From positions 3,100,001-3,164,000 of the forward strand of contig WHVY01000007.1 in the NCBI GenBank assembly GCA_022266195.1: a DNA stretch of 64,000 nucleotides. Reading direction: 5' to 3'. Of this stretch, positions 13,401 to 25,393 are shown piece after piece. Source of the DNA: Tetranychus cinnabarinus (lineage: Eukaryota; Arthropoda; Arachnida; Trombidiformes; Tetranychidae). The position numbers and the translations under genes are program-made. Every line of letters starts with the position of its first letter. Within the stretch, counting starts at the first letter, position 1. The notes under the pieces were generated by a model. The model was not told the DNA's origin. It saw only the letters and a list, made by a program, of their open reading frames with translations, and made no database searches.

Positions 13401-15355
13401 TTGCAGTCCGATTGATGGTATCAGTCCATTCAGAAGCTAACCGTTTGGTCCAACAACGAATGTCAAGGTCACGAGAAAGGTTGGTAATGCGAACTGAATA
13501 CAAATCTCCAGTAACTTTGGGGTCATAAATGGCTTTAAACAAACGATCCATAAGCAGGACACAACGTATGGACCCAGTGTTTGGATGTAAATAGGCGATA
13601 AAAGAGTCTTTCAATATTAACCATCTTTTACGTTGAGTCATGGCAACAGTCGAGAAAATGTATTTGGCACGAATACAACAGTTGACCATTGCATGGCCTC
13701 CGTCTTTCTTTTGGACGAATGATTCCAATCCTTTGTGACCAAGGTGATTAACAAATGATAAACGAGAGATTTCAAGAAAATTGAGAGTTGATTCATGTTC
13801 GCGAAATCCTTGGATTGATAAAAGGGCATTCAGATATTCCTCCAGCATTTTCTAGTTTTCAAGTGAAATCAAAAAGAGCATCATATTAATAGTAGAAAGT
13901 GCATTGAAAAAGATAAATCAAGAATAGTGATTAATGTAATAGAATAAAAAAATGAAAGCAAAGATTTAATTATCATGCAAGGTTATTGAATTTGCAAAGT
14001 TGAAATAATGACTGCAATTATTCATTCGTTAATGGTTTGGACATGATTTCAGTAAAGTTAATAAGAAATAGGCGATGAAATGACAACGTTGTGAAACAAT
14101 TTTACAGCTAAAATAGATTATTACACTTAAATTGTATTGATTGTACAATGATAAAATTACAATCGGATGCTAATTTCAACCCGCAAAAGTTATTCTGCTT
14201 TTTTGTCAAACGTCAAATTTGCTACATTCAATTGGCTTAATGCTAACAACAGAACAAGTGTTGCTGGAGAATAAATTAAACACTGACTCTGTTAACAAAT
14301 TGATTCAATCAAAACATGAATGCAAAGTTCAAGTCACATTCTAAGATTTTGCTCAGCATTCATTTCCCAACAAATTGCACTATTTTGTTACACTTTATTG
14401 GAGATAAAAAAGAGTAATTTTTAACTCTGGTGAAAAAACGTCTGTCAGCAATCGAGGATTGACATAAATAAAGAGCATCATTGGACCAATTTGATAAATT
14501 GATCAGCAGCTCATTTTTTTCATCACACATATTCCACATCAAGGTTAAACTCGATTATTGTCATTCCTTGCAATGTGTTCATCATTAGTATGTTATTGAT
14601 CACGGAATATCTTCAATCATGTAGATACTCACAGGTCTAGCACGAGTCTCTTCTGGGGCTAAAAAGGTATCAGGCTTGAAAGATATTTCTGGTAATCCTT
14701 TTCGAGTTCCACTTGTATCCATTACACTTCGACGTTTACTGCTTTTCCCTCTTGAAGCCAATGGTAGACTTAAAGAGGCCAAGAAAAGTTTCAACTGTTG
14801 GTGGAGGTAAAGAAAGTTACTATGTTTTTTCCGAATAACCCATGTAAATGGACCATGAGTTAATTCATAGCTATATCTGTGGAAGAAAGATAAAGAAAAC
14901 GCGGAAATATGAATTAAAAGATATACTGATAGAGCAATAAAGCAGTTATTAATGGTGTAATAAATTAACTTTTCACTTACAAGTATTGGTCAATGTAATG
15001 AGAATTGGGTGCTTCAGTGGTTTCAATAAATTTTGCTTTAATTGGCATTTCAGGAATCAATATTGCTTCAGATGGATAAAAGGCCGTGGGCACCGAATGA
15101 ACTCTCATAAATGGAATCAAATCATCTGACAATTAAACGAGAAAAAATAGAGTGGAAATCATAAGTCAATAGTTTTACATGAGTTTATTTGAGAGATTAT
15201 CAAAAGTAAAATAAATCATTTAGCTTTTCATGCTTACCTGCTTCATCAGTTGTCTCATCGAGATTATTTGATTGATTCATTTGACCCAAGGGTATGTCAA
15301 CAAACCCTTTGTTCACTTGACCCGAGATACTAGCCTGATCTTCAGTTTCACCCAT
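10423..15355 (-). CDS. Pld: phospholipase D (PX-PH-HKD type, PLD1/2-like)
   Basis: Five coding exons (transcription order): 15238-15355, 14981-15125, 14633-14876, 12562-13851, 10423-11928. All junctions are GT-AG and in phase; 3303 nt encode about 1100 residues, close to vertebrate PLD1. Domains: short N-tail; PX domain about 42-165 (YSYELTHGPFTWVIRKKHSN); PH domain about 226-322 (RKRWLILKDSFIAYL); first HKD motif H456-x-K458-x4-D463 (HHEKVVVVDQKIAFVSGIDL); a low-complexity Asn/Ser/Asp loop about 520-590; IYIENQFF near 792-799; second HKD H916-x-K918-x4-D923 (HSKIILADDRVALIGSSNI); C-terminus PLTVWT, matching the conserved end of PLDs. The enzyme hydrolyses phosphatidylcholine to phosphatidic acid and choline at membranes and is usually activated by PIP2 and Arf/Rho GTPases. 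Start chosen at the ATG at 15355, followed by an acidic tail as in homologues. A possible 5' UTR acceptor lies near 15396. Confidence 0.95.
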
Positions 15356-18300
15356 GATGCAGGTTGAGCTTGAATGAAAAACTGATGGCCAACTCTGTGT
15401 TTCAAATGAGTAACGTTGATTCGATTGTAAAAGGATAAAGAAAAATTAAAGAAAAATTAAATTGAGATTAAAGGTGACAAATTATTTGAAGACATTGGAT
15501 TTACATTAGGCTTATCACAAGTGATGGTAAGTGTCACTATAAACAAGGGAAAGAAGGATGATGATCATGATGGTACTCAAGAAAATCTGGAAACGGTGGA
15601 AGTTTTTGCATGATGTTGACAGATCAAGTTTAACTGTTTATCACAAATGAGAACAAGGGAGAAGCATATGTAAAGACTAATAAGGGAAAACAATGCAATT
15701 ATATCAATTAAATCACCTTGGATTTCATCTTGACGGTTTTTTGTTTTCCCACTAGATGATATTATGAATGTGTTCCATGAAATGCCAGTAGATGTTAAAA
15801 TTGAATACGATCAAGCAAAATTAGTAGCAGGTAAACAGCTCGAATCATTAGGAAACTATGATGCAATTTGAGCAAAAATTAACATCACAAATATTAACAC
15901 TTTCAACAGCGAAAACCAGTAACATGTGAAAAAGTAGCAAACCAGTGACAATAGAGAAAAGATTGAACTTTGAAGCACTTAAGAAACTATGGGAAAAAGA
16001 AGTAAAATCATTCCATCTATCTTTAATTGTTAAGACTATCAAATTATCGTAGGGCTGAGAGGTAAAGTGTTAGTCTTGAAACAAAAAGATATCAAAGATA
16101 AATAATTTGTATATTGTTAAATTTCAATATTTCTGCATTACTCCTTGCCACTGGAAAACCAGGAAAACTGAATGAAATCTAGCCTGGTTTGTATTGGACT
16201 CGAGAAGGCCTTGAATTAAAATCAGTAAAGTTGGTTTAAAGATGATAATGATGATGTTGGCTGACGATGACGATTTTGATGAGGATGATAACAGTTTGAA
16301 TGAAAGTGAACCACGTATAAGCAAACAATTGACTAGGCTGTTGAGAGGTTGATGCGGTTTAATAATGGTTGTTGATGATGATGATATGGTGCTTTATTGT
16401 TGTTGTCAGATATATTAATCTATGAATGATTAATTAATTAAGTTGATTGGTTTTAGTGGATGATACACTGTTAATCAAATAAATAAGCACAGCCATTGTT
16501 ACCCATAGTTATCTAAATAATCACAACTGTTTATCTCAAGGTAAAAAGGCTTGTTAGACATTCACTCTTGCCATACACTTTTTTGAAAAACACATTTCTA
16601 GTGACACAATAAAACACAAATCATTTCTGTATTATAGTTGATTTGTTGTTGCTGATGATGTTTAGGTTGTCTTGTAATTAAATTATTCAACACCAATTAT
16701 CTGGTTCCGAGTTCCCTGTTTAGTCCAAAATCTTTCCAAATTAACACAATTCCTGTCAAAATGGCAACTGTGATTAACAAAAAGAAAAATATAAAAACAG
16801 TTGGAAAGAGAACAAAAGTAACAACGATTTTCAATCTTCTGACTTGATTTGAAAATAGTTTAAAGAACACATTTATAATCTATTTACCTTTAAAATTGGA
16901 CATGTTGATTAATTTTAATGAACACAACAATATAAGGTATTTGACCCAAAATTAATGATTAAGGAAACTATTAAAACAAGCATAATGACAGTCAAATTGT
17001 ATTGCCAACAACCAGTTTGAAATAGAAAGAAAAAAAAGGTTAATACTTTTTGAACTTATAACTCACAGTTAGCAAGTGAGATTTGCATTGTTGACAGACT
17101 TTTTTGTTTCCCCTTTCTTTTTGTCTTTCAACTGTTTAACCAGAATTTTCAGTTTTCTAGTTCAAATGGTGAGTTGAATTTAAATTTATCAAAACAGTTT
17201 AATTAAACAAATGATGATTTCACCAGAAAAGAACCAGAAAAGAACCCGAAACTGGTGTTAGGCGGATGAAAGCAAGAAAATTTCTTCACTTTCAATCCTT
17301 GAGTTATCAACAAAGCGTCAACAAACCTTCTCGGTCTCTTAACCTTGGTGACTGTTTTTCATGTTGACTAACAAATTCATAACATCGTTTGGTTCATGAT
17401 TGTTATCTTAAGTTATTAATCTGACAATCAAATATTACTTTGGTTGAGCCAAAAAATGGCGAAGTCTTTAGATTAGCCTTGTTACAATTAACCAATCAGA
17501 GCATCTCTATTTGCTTCAACTTACTTTAATAATAGACATCTTTAAAATTTTGACTCAATTTTCCCACCAAAACAACTGGCATCTTTCTGTGTTTTTTCTG
17601 GTTAACCAACATATGGTCAAGCCCATTATGGACCCACGATTAACAATGTGACAATGTGATTACACTATAATCTGTGAATCTAACCAAGATTTATTTTAGC
17701 CATTGAACCAGTTTTTTTGGGTTCAATTTTTCAACTGTATATTACGAGTCAATCTTTATTAGGTTAGGCTCTAGTGCAACCAGATCGTTTAAAGGATGGA
17801 ATCAATTAACAATAGTTATTTCTTTATTAAGGTTTGTTGTAAATTAATTAGTTTGCAATCTATTTTACCATTTTCATGTAATCTAGACTCATAAATCACC
17901 CGATTAAATTGTATTCTTTGATTCTTGTTAACTTAAAAAACCAAAGACACAACAAGTCAACAAATAAAATCATGAAATTCATGTTGAAATCTTTCCCCTC
18001 ATGTAATTTGAAAGATGATCTACTTTAATAACTCTATCAAAACATTTCACTCTCACTTTTGCTTTTTTTAATTGTCTTGGCTTTATTCAAATATCATGAA
18101 CTAATGGTGTATATTAAATTGTGTGTTAACCAACAAGTTCATTGGTTAAGTTGGCAAAAGAAAGTGATATTTCTCATGGTTAATGTGAAGTTGATTTTTA
18201 AATATAAAATGAATGCTTAATTAACATCACTATCAATTTTAATGGTTTACCAAAAGAAACCTAATATCAAGCTAGCACTCAATAGAGTGGTTAAAATAGC

Positions 18301-20672
18301 TGTAAATTGTATTATGAGTATTTAATCCATTGAATTGTAATTATTATGATAAAGCTTCTCTACTGCTATAATATAAAACTTAATGTGATGCTTTAATTTG
18401 TATTTTAAATTTATTTGCTTCATTGATTGATGAGCCAAACCTTTTTAATTCAATCATAAATTTTAAAATATTGATGTAACCGACAAGTTATTAGCTCAAT
18501 GTTCAATGACAGATACCTTTGGATTACTTTTCATCAGAGGGCAAAAAAAGTCGGATAATAATAAGCAAAGATTAAAATCTTTTGATTTTAAGACAAAACA
18601 TTAGTTTCTTTATAATGATGATATCATGACCAAGTTGTCTTGAAACCTCCAAGATTTTTATTCACAGAAACCAAGGATATTAAGATTTATATGACTATAA
18701 ATGTTCCTGTTGCATTGAAATTAAAAATTATGACCAACGCAGCAGCGGTTGAGTTGGATTCAATTGACTAGATTGCCTTCGAGACTACATGTGTTGTTAA
18801 ACAGTGGAGGTAGAAATAGCGGCCAAATCAATACCAGCCATAAATATTGAATCCAATTACAGGCGAGTAAGTACACAATAAAATGAATTAAAATTAACGT
18901 TGAGCTGATATGGAAATCAACAATTAATTAGAAAGATTAAAATTTATTCAAACACAATTGAACACTTTTGAACAACTCAATGACTGCCATCTGTTGATTT
19001 AATTCATTATTTTCATATTTTCAATGGCTACAAGGAAATCAATTAACTCGTCAGGAAAAATTAAAAATTATTCTGGTTAAATATAGTTGAGTTGAAAATT
19101 TTCAAAGTAAGTCGAGTCAAATATTTTCCTAAGGCACTGTTCAGCTAATATACTAAGCGATAATGAACTTTTATGAATACACTACGATAACTTTGTACAT
19201 ACTTTGTAACTGAATAATTGACGAACCGATATCGAGCTTTCTTAAGTGAATATCGATACTGACCCTTCTTGAAGACCCATACAACGGAAATAGCTGCCTA
19301 ACGTTGGTCCAGAATGTGTAGCTTCTTTTCGTAGCGAGGTTCAGCAAGTTTCCTTCCATTTTACATGTTCTTTTCATTTAATTTTCGTTTCGTTTTTTCA
19401 TTCTTCGCCTTTTCCTTTCTCCTTTTTTGTCACTTTTTGTTTTTTGGGTTTTTTCACTGCATCTCTGCATCTTTATCACAAAGGTATTACATTTCTGATC
19501 TGATGATTGAATAGTCGTGAGGATTGGTATAATTATATTCGTAAGTATAGTCTAAAAAACCTTGTTGAGTATTATAACAAAATTATTATGAAAAAAGCGC
19601 TTCTAATTTAACCCGGTGAGATAAATTTATCAACGATCCCTAATTAAGGAGGAGTTAAACTTTTCCCTCGAGTTTTTTGCTTGTTGTGCTGCCATCTAGA
19701 GCAACTAAGGGGGGAAACCATGAAAATTTACAATTAAAACAATTAATGATGATTCGATGACTTCCCCTTGTCCCCTCTTTATTCTCTCCTCATAAGGAGA
19801 GTCACTAGAGTAGAATAATTGCTTTAAATGTGAAATTTCGCTTCCCTTCGTACTTCACCTGAATGGCAAAAACTCGAGGGAAAAGTGTAGTTCAATTCGA
19901 ATTTCATCATTTTGCTTCCATTTTTTCGTAAAATATCAATCAAAATATTCACAAAATCATCTTAAATTAACATCCGATTAAGGAAGATTGAAATTCATGA
20001 AATTCACTGCCCGATGAATAGTGAAAATAAGCTATTCCACAGTATTTTCATTATCGTGGACCTCACTCTAATAAAATATTTTTTCTTACAGTAAATCAAA
20101 TTTTACTAATTCTGCTTGTAATTTAGGCATTTAAATCTTTTGTAATTTTATCCGGCTATATTTGAAACTCTTTTGTACATTGAGACAAATCTCCACTTTT
20201 GACCTAAAATTTCAACCATTTCGTTCGCTCCAACAGTAAATATTCAATGTTTATCACTTCATTATTTTAATGAAAATGAAGCTAAAAATTATTGAACGAT
20301 TACAAAATTTAAGGTTTCATTTAATTAAGTGCTTAATTTTATAAAAAAATAGCTAGAAGATAATTAAATAATATAATAAACAATTAAATTTAATTCTCAT
20401 AAAAAAACTTAAAAATTGGTTAAAAAGAGAGGGGAAAGAAAGAGAAAAAGAAAAAAGAGAATGGAAAAGAAAGGGAAAAAAGAAAGAGAGTGATGTGAGC
20501 GCCTCTAGTTAAGACTCGCCAACCTTCCTTCGCTGAGCCACTCAGCCATCTGGCTCACTTTGTCAGTGTCCTTTACTGATAATAAATTTCCCATTGAACC
20601 CTATGGAGAGCTATCTCTTATTCTTTACTCTTTGGTTCACCACCTATAGCTTTACCAAATATTAACTCGCCG
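15356..20672. other. intergenic region between divergent PLD and Myb/SANT-like genes
   Basis: PLD reads leftwards and the Myb/SANT-like gene rightwards from this block, so it should contain both promoters. The sequence is AT-rich, with trinucleotide runs near 16230-16390. A perfect DRE-like octamer TATCGATA is at 19251-19258, and a candidate MITE is at 19659-19886. A purine-rich tract runs 20425-20490, followed by a GC-richer patch (20495-20580) just upstream of the Myb/SANT ATG. I see no convincing exon. Confidence 0.6.
19659..19886. mobile_element. candidate MITE with 22-bp terminal inverted repeats
   Basis: The left end acttttccctcgagtttttt (from 19659) reappears in reverse complement ending at 19886, with one T-run length difference. 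The core CCCTCGAG is unusually GC-rich for this DNA. The interior has a small perfect hairpin (ctctcct-cata-aggagag near 19785-19802) and no ORF. A clean target duplication is not visible, so the ends may be misjudged. Confidence 0.4.
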
Positions 20673-21965
20673 ATGGCTTCATCTCGTCATATTAAATCAG
20701 AAGGTATCAATAGTTCAAGTAGTAATAACAGTAACTGTAGCAACAACAATTTAATGTGCGACGAAGAAGGACATTCACAAGGATCCATGAAGCCAACAAT
20801 TGAAAGAGGTGCTAGCTGGTCTTACAGTGAGACAAGAATTTTACTTTCTCTTTGGGGACAAGATATGGTACAAAGACAATTGACTAATTCAAAAAGGACT
20901 CGCCATGTTTGGGAAAAAATAGCTGAAAGAATTAAGGAGCATGGATATGACCGAACAGCAGGTAAATAGTTTCATTGTTTTGTTTTATCTGTCCTCACTT
21001 CTAATGTCTTTTTTTGCCGCCTTTTTTCAGATCAAGTTAGAACACGGGTATTCAACATGATAGCAGAGTATCGAAGAATCTTGAAAAATCCTACTCCTGA
21101 GCGAAAAAAGAAATGTATTTTTTTCGATGCTCTTCATAAAATTTATCAAGCAAAAGATGCCAATGGAGTCAAAGCGGCTCTCAATTATGATGATGATTAC
21201 AATCTGGAACCTCTTGATCTAGGACCTGATGATGGTACAGATGAGAATGATGATGGGAACGGGAGTGGAGAAGATGGCGATGATCTCTTTTATGCTATGT
21301 CTCCAAACCAAATTTCAAATGGTGTCAGTGATAAGCAAGGAACATCAAGTAATTTTAAAGAACCTTCTGCATCTACTTCTACGCATAATATGGATAAATC
21401 TAAAAATAATATTGACCATGGTATTTTTTTATTTCTTTCCCTATTTTGCCTGCTATCTCACCTACTTTTTTCTTTATTTTCAGATGATGGTTCTGGTGAT
21501 GAACTACCTCATACAAGTAGAGAAGGTACGATTATATCTACATTGTGATGTTTTGTGATGTCAATTTCAATCTTTGATCATTTTTCTAATATTTTTATTT
21601 CTTCATTCACAGAATCTGGTAATCCATCCAAAAGATTACGGTCTGATTCAAATCCATCAGCATATTATCAACACAATTCTGACTCCTCGAATCAACCCAA
21701 TGCATCTTATGAGGGTCAACATCCGCCAACTGCTTCAGCTCTTCTTATTGATAGGATATTCAAGCATTTAACTAAAGAAACAGAAGTGATGCGAGAATGG
21801 ATAAGTTTGGAAAAAGAGAGATTTGAGCGTGAAGCTACTAGACGTAAGGAAGAAAATGAAAGAGAAGAAAGACGTGAAAAGGCTTTCTTGGATACGTTAA
21901 TGAAAATGCAAGAGCATACGTTTAAGGCTTTAAAAAACAAAATTAGCAATGGTCCACATGTATGA
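20673..21965 (+). CDS. Myb/SANT-like DNA-binding domain protein
   Basis: Four exons: 20673-20961, 21031-21420, 21484-21525, 21613-21965. The introns are short (69, 63 and 87 bp), GT-AG, and all interrupt the codon after its first base; total 1074 nt, 357 residues. A Ser/Asn-rich N-terminus precedes a trihelix/Myb-SANT-like domain at about 45-120 (SWSYSETRILLSLWGQDMV, then WEKIAERIKEHGYDRTADQV and VFNMIAEYRRIL). An acidic stretch (DDGTDENDDGNGSGEDGDDL) and Ser-rich linker follow, then a strongly charged helix/coiled coil (EKERFEREATRRKEENEREE). This layout is that of a sequence-specific DNA-binding regulator; the target is unknown. Oddity: the last codons (GPHV-stop) and everything downstream match the antisense of SPOP exon sequence at 35060-35079, so the present stop was supplied by a duplicated SPOP fragment. 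Confidence 0.85.
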
Positions 21966-22357
21966 AAATTTAATCAACTTGACTTGAGTATAACACCAGC
22001 TCTCAGCTACTTGAGTATTAGCCTCATTAGAGGCTGGTGCCAAGAACATAACAAGAGGTAGCACGCAATGTTGAATATCTTTTTGAGATAAGAATAGGGA
22101 AAGGAGCAGAACGCGATGGCGCCACTAACAATTCTTTTAATTTTTCTTTAATTTCTTGAACTTTTTCATCAAAAAATTTGTTTACATTTATTTTTTTGTC
22201 ATTTTTTCATCTCTTTCCGCACCTTTTCTCACTGATAGCTCTCTCTTTTTCCTGCTCCTTTTCACTTCTTATCTCTCTTGTCTATAGCTCTCATCGCCGT
22301 GCTCTTTCTTGTTATTACTCTTAGGGCTGGTGGCGATGGCGGTCTAGACGCCGCCAT
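21951..22357 (-). pseudogene. duplicated 5' fragment of SPOP, split by a mobile element
   Basis: 21951-22039 and 22333-22357 match SPOP coding sequence at about 35060-35173, including the ATG at 22357 and the Met-Ala-Ala start. Only about 38 codons are present. The fragment is interrupted by the 285-bp element at 22040-22324 and runs straight into the 3' end of the Myb/SANT-like gene on the opposite strand. Homology continues upstream of the ATG (22358 to about 22508 versus 35174 to about 35322), so the SPOP leader/promoter was copied too. It cannot encode a functional SPOP. Confidence 0.85.
22040..22324. mobile_element. non-autonomous element, 8-bp target duplication GGCTGGTG
   Basis: Its insertion site is defined by comparison with the intact SPOP copy, which lacks it. 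The octamer GGCTGGTG occurs once in SPOP but flanks the insert here (22032-22039 and 22325-22332). The two ends are imperfect inverted repeats over about 75 bp, sharing ataacaaga, gagataagaa and aaggagcag in the same order. There is no ORF. An 8-bp duplication points to the hAT superfamily; that assignment is inference. Confidence 0.75.
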
Positions 22358-22595
22358 ACTTTTTTTTTAAAATTCATATTAATAAATTGTTCTTTAAATA
22401 AAAATAATGCACAATCACTGTATTTTTTTGAAAATGATAATAGTCACACTAATATAAATACAAAATTTTCATTCATAACTGATTGAGACAAAAATCAATA
22501 ACAGAGTAGAACTTTATTTATTATAAAGTAAAATGTTTTTCCGCAAAGGTTACAGTCTTGTTTGGTGCGGACTACAACAATTTTGTCTGAATTAG
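22358..22595. other. duplicated SPOP upstream sequence and junction to exportin pseudogene
   Basis: 22358 to about 22508 matches the sequence upstream of SPOP. The remaining ~90 bp to the exportin homology is unmatched. On the + strand it supplies AATAAA at 22381-22386 and 22397-22402, which could serve as polyadenylation signals for the Myb/SANT-like gene. Confidence 0.6.
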
Positions 22596-24748
22596 TTCCA
22601 TATAGATATCTATTCTGGTGAAAAGAACGGGCAAAAGTTGCTTTACAAATGGTGAAAATGGCTTCTCGAAAGTATTTATATCGTTGGAAAGAAAATTGCT
22701 GATGAATGGTTTCAAAAAAACTCGAATCAGTGTTCTCAACTTCATATCAGGAACATTTTTAATCCCAGAAAGCGTTAAGCTGATGTTGATGAATTCTGGA
22801 TATAGCTCGCGCGTGATTGAGGAATGGGCAGAAACAATAGATGAGTAGCAATAGTCTTGAGAATTCCATAAAAATTTTTGCATCCGCAAGGCTGGACTTT
22901 TAGCTGGGTTACAGGCTTCATTATCTTCATGACTAGTACCATGGATTTCCAAAAAAGTAAGACAATCACTTTCAGTGACAGGAGCGAAAACAATTGGACG
23001 ATAATCAGCATGGCAAATCATCATCATTTCTTGATTCCAAAGAGAATTCGGATAAGACATTAGATTACAGAGGCGATTCATCATTGCCATAACAGGAGCA
23101 TGGAGAACTTCTTTTTTTGGATTCGTTTGAGAAGACCCGATAGTGTTGATATGGCATGCATTAATTGAGCACGAGTTTTCCCTTTAGAATCAAAATCAGA
23201 AGGAGACGAGTCTGGTCCGACAGATGAGATAAAGGAGTAAGGTAGCACTCGAGAAACCGTTTGAAAGTATCATTAATCCCTCGTTGAAAGTACAATTTTC
23301 AGTTTGACTGGCTTCTACATTAACAGAGAATGTTTTGTGGATAAGACCCTTTAACTGGCCGAAAACCGGGAATACTATTTCAGAATAGGCTTGTGTTATT
23401 TTGATGAATAAGGCCAAGTATATCGCCTGAGATTTCTAACAGAGTTACTTCGATGATTACTGTTCTTTCCGGGAAGTTCATAACCAGCCATTTTAAACAT
23501 TCTTTTCAGCAGAGCGTCGATGGAATTAGGATCTAAAGTAAGAGAATGAGGAATGAAAATAGTCAAGGCAGATAAACATGAAATCTGACCGCATAATGTC
23601 TCAACTTGAAAATCCCTTTCATCAGATTTTAACAGCACATCAAGAAGCGGAGATCCATTTTGATAATGAAGTGTAAGCGATCGCATAAGATCAGTTAATT
23701 CAGCTTTAAACTTAATATAAAAAACATCGTAGTCTTCTTCGTCATCGAACTCCATTGGAATTGAAGATCATCGAAGGGTCGTTTAAATAATTTTTCCGGA
23801 ATCATTGAAAGTAAACTCGTTAACAATGATTCAGTGATTAAAGTTTGAAGCTCTTTACTTTTAGCCAAATCTCTCCAAAATTGAAGAACGAAAGCATTTA
23901 GAATATAATTATCTATACAAAAAAGCGAATGCATTTTTTGAATGTATATTTGCCAGGTTTCCATGGGAAGTTGTTTAACTGAATGCAGTTGAATCGCTGT
24001 CTGTCCCATCATGGTTACAACACTAAAAACGCTCTTAGCAAGAGTGGAGTGTCCATTGAAGAAGTTATTCCTAACGCTAATTCCTAATTAATTTCCAGTA
24101 GCTAAGATATCACAAAAAAATAAAGTTTCATCAAATATCATCTATTCCAGGAAAGGAGACAAAGTTCGGAGAGCAGCAGAACACAAACCACAATCACCAG
24201 AAACCAAAAATTTACCAATATATCAGAAATTGCAGGATATTTGGATTTCAATTCAACTGCCATGTCTCTTCGTCGATCACGGTTTGCAGGAGAGTAAAAA
24301 ATTCCTAATTTTTCTGATAGTCTTCCCATGGTAAAAAACACGATCATCAAGCCTTGACGATAACATGAAATCCATCACGTGAGGCCAATTTCTGTGCCAT
24401 TCTCTTTTCATTACTTCAACAGCACATTCAGAAATACCCTAAATCATTGCCAAAGAATTGCTTTAATTTCATCTTTGGTTAGATTTGAAATTTCATTCCA
24501 TTTATGCTTGAAACAATTTTCGACCAGCTGAAGTCCGAAGTGTGTTACAGTGAGTCAAGTCTTCATCATATTGAAAATTCGTTAATTTGAATGGTTAAAT
24601 CCACATCGGGGCTGTTGTTGAGCGCTTCAATCATCGTGTGAGCCTCTCTCATTTGATTTCGGTCCAGAATTCCCCGGCGAATTGAGCCAACAGCTTCGAT
24701 AATTTTGGGCACACTACTATCCACTTCGGCGCTCAAAAGATGTGCCAT
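22596..24748 (-). pseudogene. exportin-5 pseudogene (third copy)
   Basis: Its fragments align in order with the two intact exportin-5 genes: start MAHLLSAEVDSSVPKIIEAV (ATG at 24748), then LSEKLGIFYSPANRDRRRDM, a block with ETWQIYIQKMHSLFCIDNYI, MEFDDEEDYDVFYIKFKAEL, GYELPGKNSNHRSNSVRNLR, and SLWNQEMMMICHADYRPIVF. The reading frame is broken several times, for example by a lost base near 23766. There are internal deletions (near 23240, around 23670, and 24040-24120), and the C-terminal quarter is missing: homology stops at about 22596. Most coding positions are closer to XPO5b, but the leader upstream of the ATG resembles XPO5a. The leader keeps an intact short intron (acceptor ctcttttcag). 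Confidence 0.9.
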
Positions 24749-25120
24749 TGTGATTGAGACAAGCAAAATAACTGAAAAGAGAAAGATGAACAGATGGAAG
24801 AAAGAGTCAATAAAGGCGGTTAATACAAATAATAAAGAAATCAAGATTCAAAAATTTCTTACCGCTGTTTCTTCTTATTTTACATTCCCTACTCCATTAC
24901 ATTACTGACAATTTCTGGTAGTTTACTGCAAGCAATAAGATGTTTACAATCAAATTGATCAATTTATTTATTTACATTTCTATTTTTTAAAAATTATGCT
25001 TCGTCCGAATGGTTGACCAATACTTGAGTTAATTGTTATAAGTGGATGGATCCTGACGATTCAATGTCCAAATGAATGGTGCGAAGACACGTTTTTCCTT
25101 TGTTTCGCGTAAAAATGGTG

Positions 25121-25393
25121 GGTAAGGCTTTACTTTTACGTACAAAGGCGTGAACTTTAAAAATCATCCAATGGTAGACGTATTTTAAAAGCGCTCTTTA
25201 TGAACAATTGAATTAAATGAAGCTAATTAAGGCCCCAGGCCGACCTACGCCCACCCCAACCTTACCAAACCTAACCTAACCTAACCTAACCTAACCTGAC
25301 CGACCAACCAACAGCCCCTTGATCTAAATTACCTAACCAAAAAATCATATGTTTTAGTGTTCACGCCTTTGTCCGTAAAAGTAAAGCCTTACC
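25121..25393. mobile_element. hAT-like MITE, 8-bp TSD AAATGGTG, 35-bp TIRs
   Basis: The octamer AAATGGTG is repeated directly at 25113-25120 and 25394-25401. Between them is a 273-bp element starting ggtaaggctttacttttacg and ending with its reverse complement. The terminal inverted repeats are 35 bp with one mismatch. The interior is GC-richer than the surroundings and holds a (CCTAA)5 tract. No ORF is present, so it is non-autonomous. TSD length suggests hAT; the TIR sequence itself I do not recognise. Confidence 0.88.
25269..25296. repeat. (CCTAA/TTAGG)n telomere-type tract inside the MITE
   Basis: About five and a half tandem CCTAA units, the arthropod telomeric repeat in reverse orientation, with degenerate units on both sides (ccttacc, cctgacc). 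It lies wholly inside the element at 25121-25393, so it was probably carried there by the element rather than marking a chromosome end. Confidence 0.85.

Noticed and set aside
25269..25296. Chromosome end or fusion scar suggested by TTAGG repeats
   Set aside because: The tract is short and wholly inside a MITE with its own target duplication.
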